Below, in pieces: positions 6,348 to 8,143 of a DNA stretch of 8,143 nucleotides. Origin of the DNA: an uncultured Verrucomicrobia subdivision 3 bacterium (GTDB taxonomy: Bacteria > Verrucomicrobiota > Verrucomicrobiae > Limisphaerales > CAMLLE01); contig CAMLLE010000111.1 in the NCBI GenBank assembly GCA_946480555.1, positions 1 to 8,143 of the forward strand, written 5' to 3'. Within the stretch, counting starts at the first letter, position 1. Each line of letters starts with the position of its first letter. The translations under genes were made by a program, and so were the position numbers. The notes under the pieces are model-generated. The model did no database searches. It was not told where the DNA came from and saw only the letters and a program-made list of their open reading frames with translations.

Positions 6348-7173
6348 AACCCGGAAACGCGCCGCAGCTTCAGCAAGCTCCCGGCGGAAGACGACTTTGA
6401 GTTCCAACAATCGCCGGATTCTTGGCCGGCGCCCGAAGCTGCAGTTCGAATGGATGAGCGCCATCTCGGATGAACAATGGCAGGTTTATCAGAAGGCGAT
6501 CCGCGCGCTCCGCCAGGCTGGCTTGAGAATCATGCTCGGCGGTGGCTTCGCCATGGCCAGTTACACCGGACGCTGGCGCAACACGAAGGACATCGACTTT
6601 TATATTCTGGAAAAAGACCGGCCTCGGGCGGTGGAAGCACTGACCGCGGCAGGCTTCACGGATTATTACGAACAGCTGCCCTACGATCGCAAATGGATCT
6701 ACCGCAGCACACAATCGGGTGTGATTGTGGATGTAATCTGGGCGATGGCCAATCAACGAGCGCAAGTGGACGAAGACTGGTTTGCGAATGCGGCGGAAAT
6801 TTCCATCCGTGGCGAAAAGCTGAGTGTGGTGCCGGTGGAAGAGTTCATCTGGTGCAAGCTATACATTCTTCAGCGCGATCATTGCGACTGGACCGATGTT
6901 TTGAACGTAATGTTCGCCACCGGCCCGGAGATCGATTGGAACCGCCTCCTCATCCGTCTGGAAGAGGATTGGCCGCTCTTAAAGGCGCTGCTCACGTTGT
7001 ATGGCTGGGTTTGTCCGCGACAGGCCGCGCGGCTGCCTGAATCGTTGTACACGCGGCTCAAGCTCAAGCGGCCGTTAATCGTGCGTCGCACGCGCTTCAA
7101 CCGCATCCGTCTCCTGGACAGCCGGGACTGGTTCGCGGCGCTGTTGGAACGCAATCAACCCCTGGCAGTTTGA
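6340..7173 (+). CDS. Nucleotidyltransferase-fold protein (DUF6036/AbiEii-like)
   Basis: 277 residues from ATG 6340. A basic, low-complexity tail (1-35, KTRKRAAAS...RRKTT...NNRR) leads into a Pol-beta-type nucleotidyltransferase core: GGGFAMASY (67-75) with downstream KDIDFYI carrying the paired acids Asp84 and Asp86, and IVDVIW with a likely third acid, Asp131. The later segment PVEEFIWCKLYILQRDHCDWTDV (165-187) is the helical pattern EE..W.K......RD..D..D seen in AbiEii and related NTP-transferase-like proteins. The family moves nucleotides onto RNA, antibiotic or protein targets; the target here is unknown. The start overlaps the SDR stop by 8 nt (ATGGCTAA), indicating translational coupling; ATG 6322 would add six residues. 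No AbiEi, HEPN or other antitoxin gene accompanies it, so a toxin role is unsupported. Confidence 0.8.
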   Translation: MAKTRKRAAASASSRRKTTLSSNNRRILGRRPKLQFEWMSAISDEQWQVYQKAIRALRQAGLRIMLGGGFAMASYTGRWRNTKDIDFYILEKDRPRAVEALTAAGFTDYYEQLPYDRKWIYRSTQSGVIVDVIWAMANQRAQVDEDWFANAAEISIRGEKLSVVPVEEFIWCKLYILQRDHCDWTDVLNVMFATGPEIDWNRLLIRLEEDWPLLKALLTLYGWVCPRQAARLPESLYTRLKLKRPLIVRRTRFNRIRLLDSRDWFAALLERNQPLAV

Positions 7174-7182
7174 AAGGATGCC

Positions 7183-7986
7183 ATGCTGATCGGAACGATG
7201 AATCATCCGGGGCGCGATGTCTTGAAGGAGCTTCAATGGATCGTGGAGATGGGATTCGATTTCGTGGATCTCACTCTCGAGCCACCCGCCGCGATGGTTT
7301 CGCGCGTGGACATTCGCGCCGTGCAGGATTTCCTGAAGAAGTCCAACTTGCAGGTCGTCGGACACACGGCCTATTACCTGCCGCTCTGCAGCCCGTTCGA
7401 ATCCATCCGCCAGGCGTCCGTTGAGGAATTGAAGGAATGCGTGGCGGCCTTCGGCGATCTTGGCGCGAAGTGGATGAACATTCATCCCGATCGCCACGCG
7501 CCCATGCACGACCGGAAGTTCATCATCGATCGAAACATTCAGAGTCTCCGCGAGCTTTACCCCATCGCGAACAAAGTCGGCGTAGGGCTGATGATCGAGA
7601 ATCTGCCCGGAAGCTTCAACACCGTGCAACAGCTGGCCGAACTGCTCGATCCACTGCCCGAGCTCGGACTGCATCTCGACATCGGGCACGCCAATCTGTT
7701 GAGTGAATACAATACCACGGACGAGATTCTGAAGGTGTTTGGCCCGCGGCTGAAGCATGTACACATGCACGACAACAAAGGCGGCAGCGCGGACCTGCAT
7801 TTGCCCTTGGGGACCGGCAACATCGATACGGAGTATTACGTCCGCGCGTTGCAGGTGGCCGGTTACGATGGCACCATCACGCTGGAAGTTTTCACGCCGG
7901 ACAAACACTACCTTGAATACAGCAAGCAAACGTTGCGCAAGACGTGGGACAGTTGCGCGGGGAATTCGAAGAAGAAGGCAAAATAG
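7183..7986 (+). CDS. TIM-barrel sugar phosphate isomerase/epimerase-like protein (AP endonuclease 2 superfamily)
   Basis: 267-residue xylose isomerase-like TIM barrel, cytoplasmic. Likely divalent-metal ligands and active-site residues fall at the barrel strand ends: Glu33 (LTLEPP), His61 (VGHTAYY), His101 (NIHPDRH), Glu139 (MIENLPG), Asp166 and His169 (LHLDIGHANL), His194 and Asp197 (HVHMHDNKGG), and Glu235 (TLEVF). The GTGNID segment (210-215) follows, as in sugar epimerases and in endonuclease IV homologues; sugar isomerase/epimerase is preferred because the DNA-binding loops of Nfo are not evident, but the substrate is unknown. The C-terminus is a lysine-rich tail (KKKAK). AAAGGA (7173-7178) is only 4 nt before ATG 7183 and overlaps the end of the upstream stop; with a 9-nt gap this gene should be co-transcribed and probably coupled. 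Confidence 0.9.
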   Translation: MLIGTMNHPGRDVLKELQWIVEMGFDFVDLTLEPPAAMVSRVDIRAVQDFLKKSNLQVVGHTAYYLPLCSPFESIRQASVEELKECVAAFGDLGAKWMNIHPDRHAPMHDRKFIIDRNIQSLRELYPIANKVGVGLMIENLPGSFNTVQQLAELLDPLPELGLHLDIGHANLLSEYNTTDEILKVFGPRLKHVHMHDNKGGSADLHLPLGTGNIDTEYYVRALQVAGYDGTITLEVFTPDKHYLEYSKQTLRKTWDSCAGNSKKKAK

Positions 7987-8143
7987 CCGGGGCTTCCCAG
8001 AATGCGACGAAACGAACAGAGCTGGCTGTGTACGAATCCGGTCCGGCAACATTTAATTCGAGTCAACTCGCTCTCGTTCAATTTGTGCCGGGCGCAACTT
8101 GACACCCGCACCATAATGGAGCCCGGAAGAATCGGTTCCTCAT
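7987..8143. other. Right-edge intergenic sequence without a gene
   Basis: No ORF with family resemblance. A near-perfect inverted repeat TTGTGCC-G-GGCGCAA (8083-8097, one G/T mismatch) lies next to TTGACA (8099-8104). A gene may begin just beyond the edge on the plus strand, but nothing in the window shows it. Confidence 0.4.

Noticed and set aside
6340..7173. Toxin-antitoxin or abortive-infection (AbiE) module
   Set aside because: Only the nucleotidyltransferase-like half is present; the flanking genes are an SDR enzyme and a TIM-barrel enzyme, and no AbiEi-type antitoxin is encoded nearby.
7075..8052. 325-codon minus-strand ORF, longer than the plus-strand gene it covers
   Set aside because: It is antisense to the TIM-barrel gene, whose metal-binding motifs are unmistakable; the antisense translation has no family features and long antisense frames are common in GC-rich genes.
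8099..8117. TTGACA with CATAAT as a sigma-70 promoter
   Set aside because: The boxes are only 7 bp apart, far short of about 17 bp, and the sequence at the correct distance is GC-rich.

Overview
The window is GC-rich bacterial DNA that looks like Verrucomicrobiota, possibly a Pedosphaera/Limisphaerales-type soil lineage. This placement is an inference. It rests on a large secreted lamin-tail plus CotH protein, a tiny proline/aspartate-rich lipoprotein, a cytoplasmic GH43 enzyme and a palindromic GGCGGTC-type intergenic repeat. No rRNA, tRNA, CRISPR array, transposase or phage gene was found.

Layout. On the minus strand, 1-1698 is the N-terminal 566 codons of a large exported protein (signal peptide, lamin-tail domain, beta-rich middle, start of a CotH domain), cut by the window edge. 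A 389-bp gap without a convincing gene follows (1699-2087). Then comes a complete short-chain polyprenyl diphosphate synthase of the IspA type (2088-3008, minus). A divergent spacer (3009-3299) separates these from plus-strand genes: a leaderless GH43 glycosidase (3300-4271), a 63-residue lipoprotein (4337-4528), a 132-residue uncharacterised acidic protein (4550-4948) and, after a hairpin, a 76-residue protein with ten cysteines that resembles bacterial metallothionein (5052-5282). After a 192-bp spacer with short repeats and hairpins comes a tight three-gene plus-strand set: an SDR oxidoreductase of the YhdF/YghA type (5475-6347), a nucleotidyltransferase-fold protein (6340-7173, 8-nt overlap) and a TIM-barrel sugar isomerase/epimerase-like protein (7183-7986, 9-nt gap). 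The last 157 bp hold no identifiable gene.

How the genes may work together. IspA makes prenyl diphosphate for quinones and cell-wall lipid carriers, and the edge protein is an envelope protein; these two share orientation only. The SDR, nucleotidyltransferase and TIM-barrel genes are very probably co-transcribed. Their shared pathway cannot be read from the sequence, and this trio is the best candidate here for an undescribed functional unit. The SDR subfamily and the metallothionein-like neighbour hint at stress or metal homeostasis, which is an inference. Most of the window looks like ordinary chromosomal content; I do not see a clear-cut new defence or mobile system.
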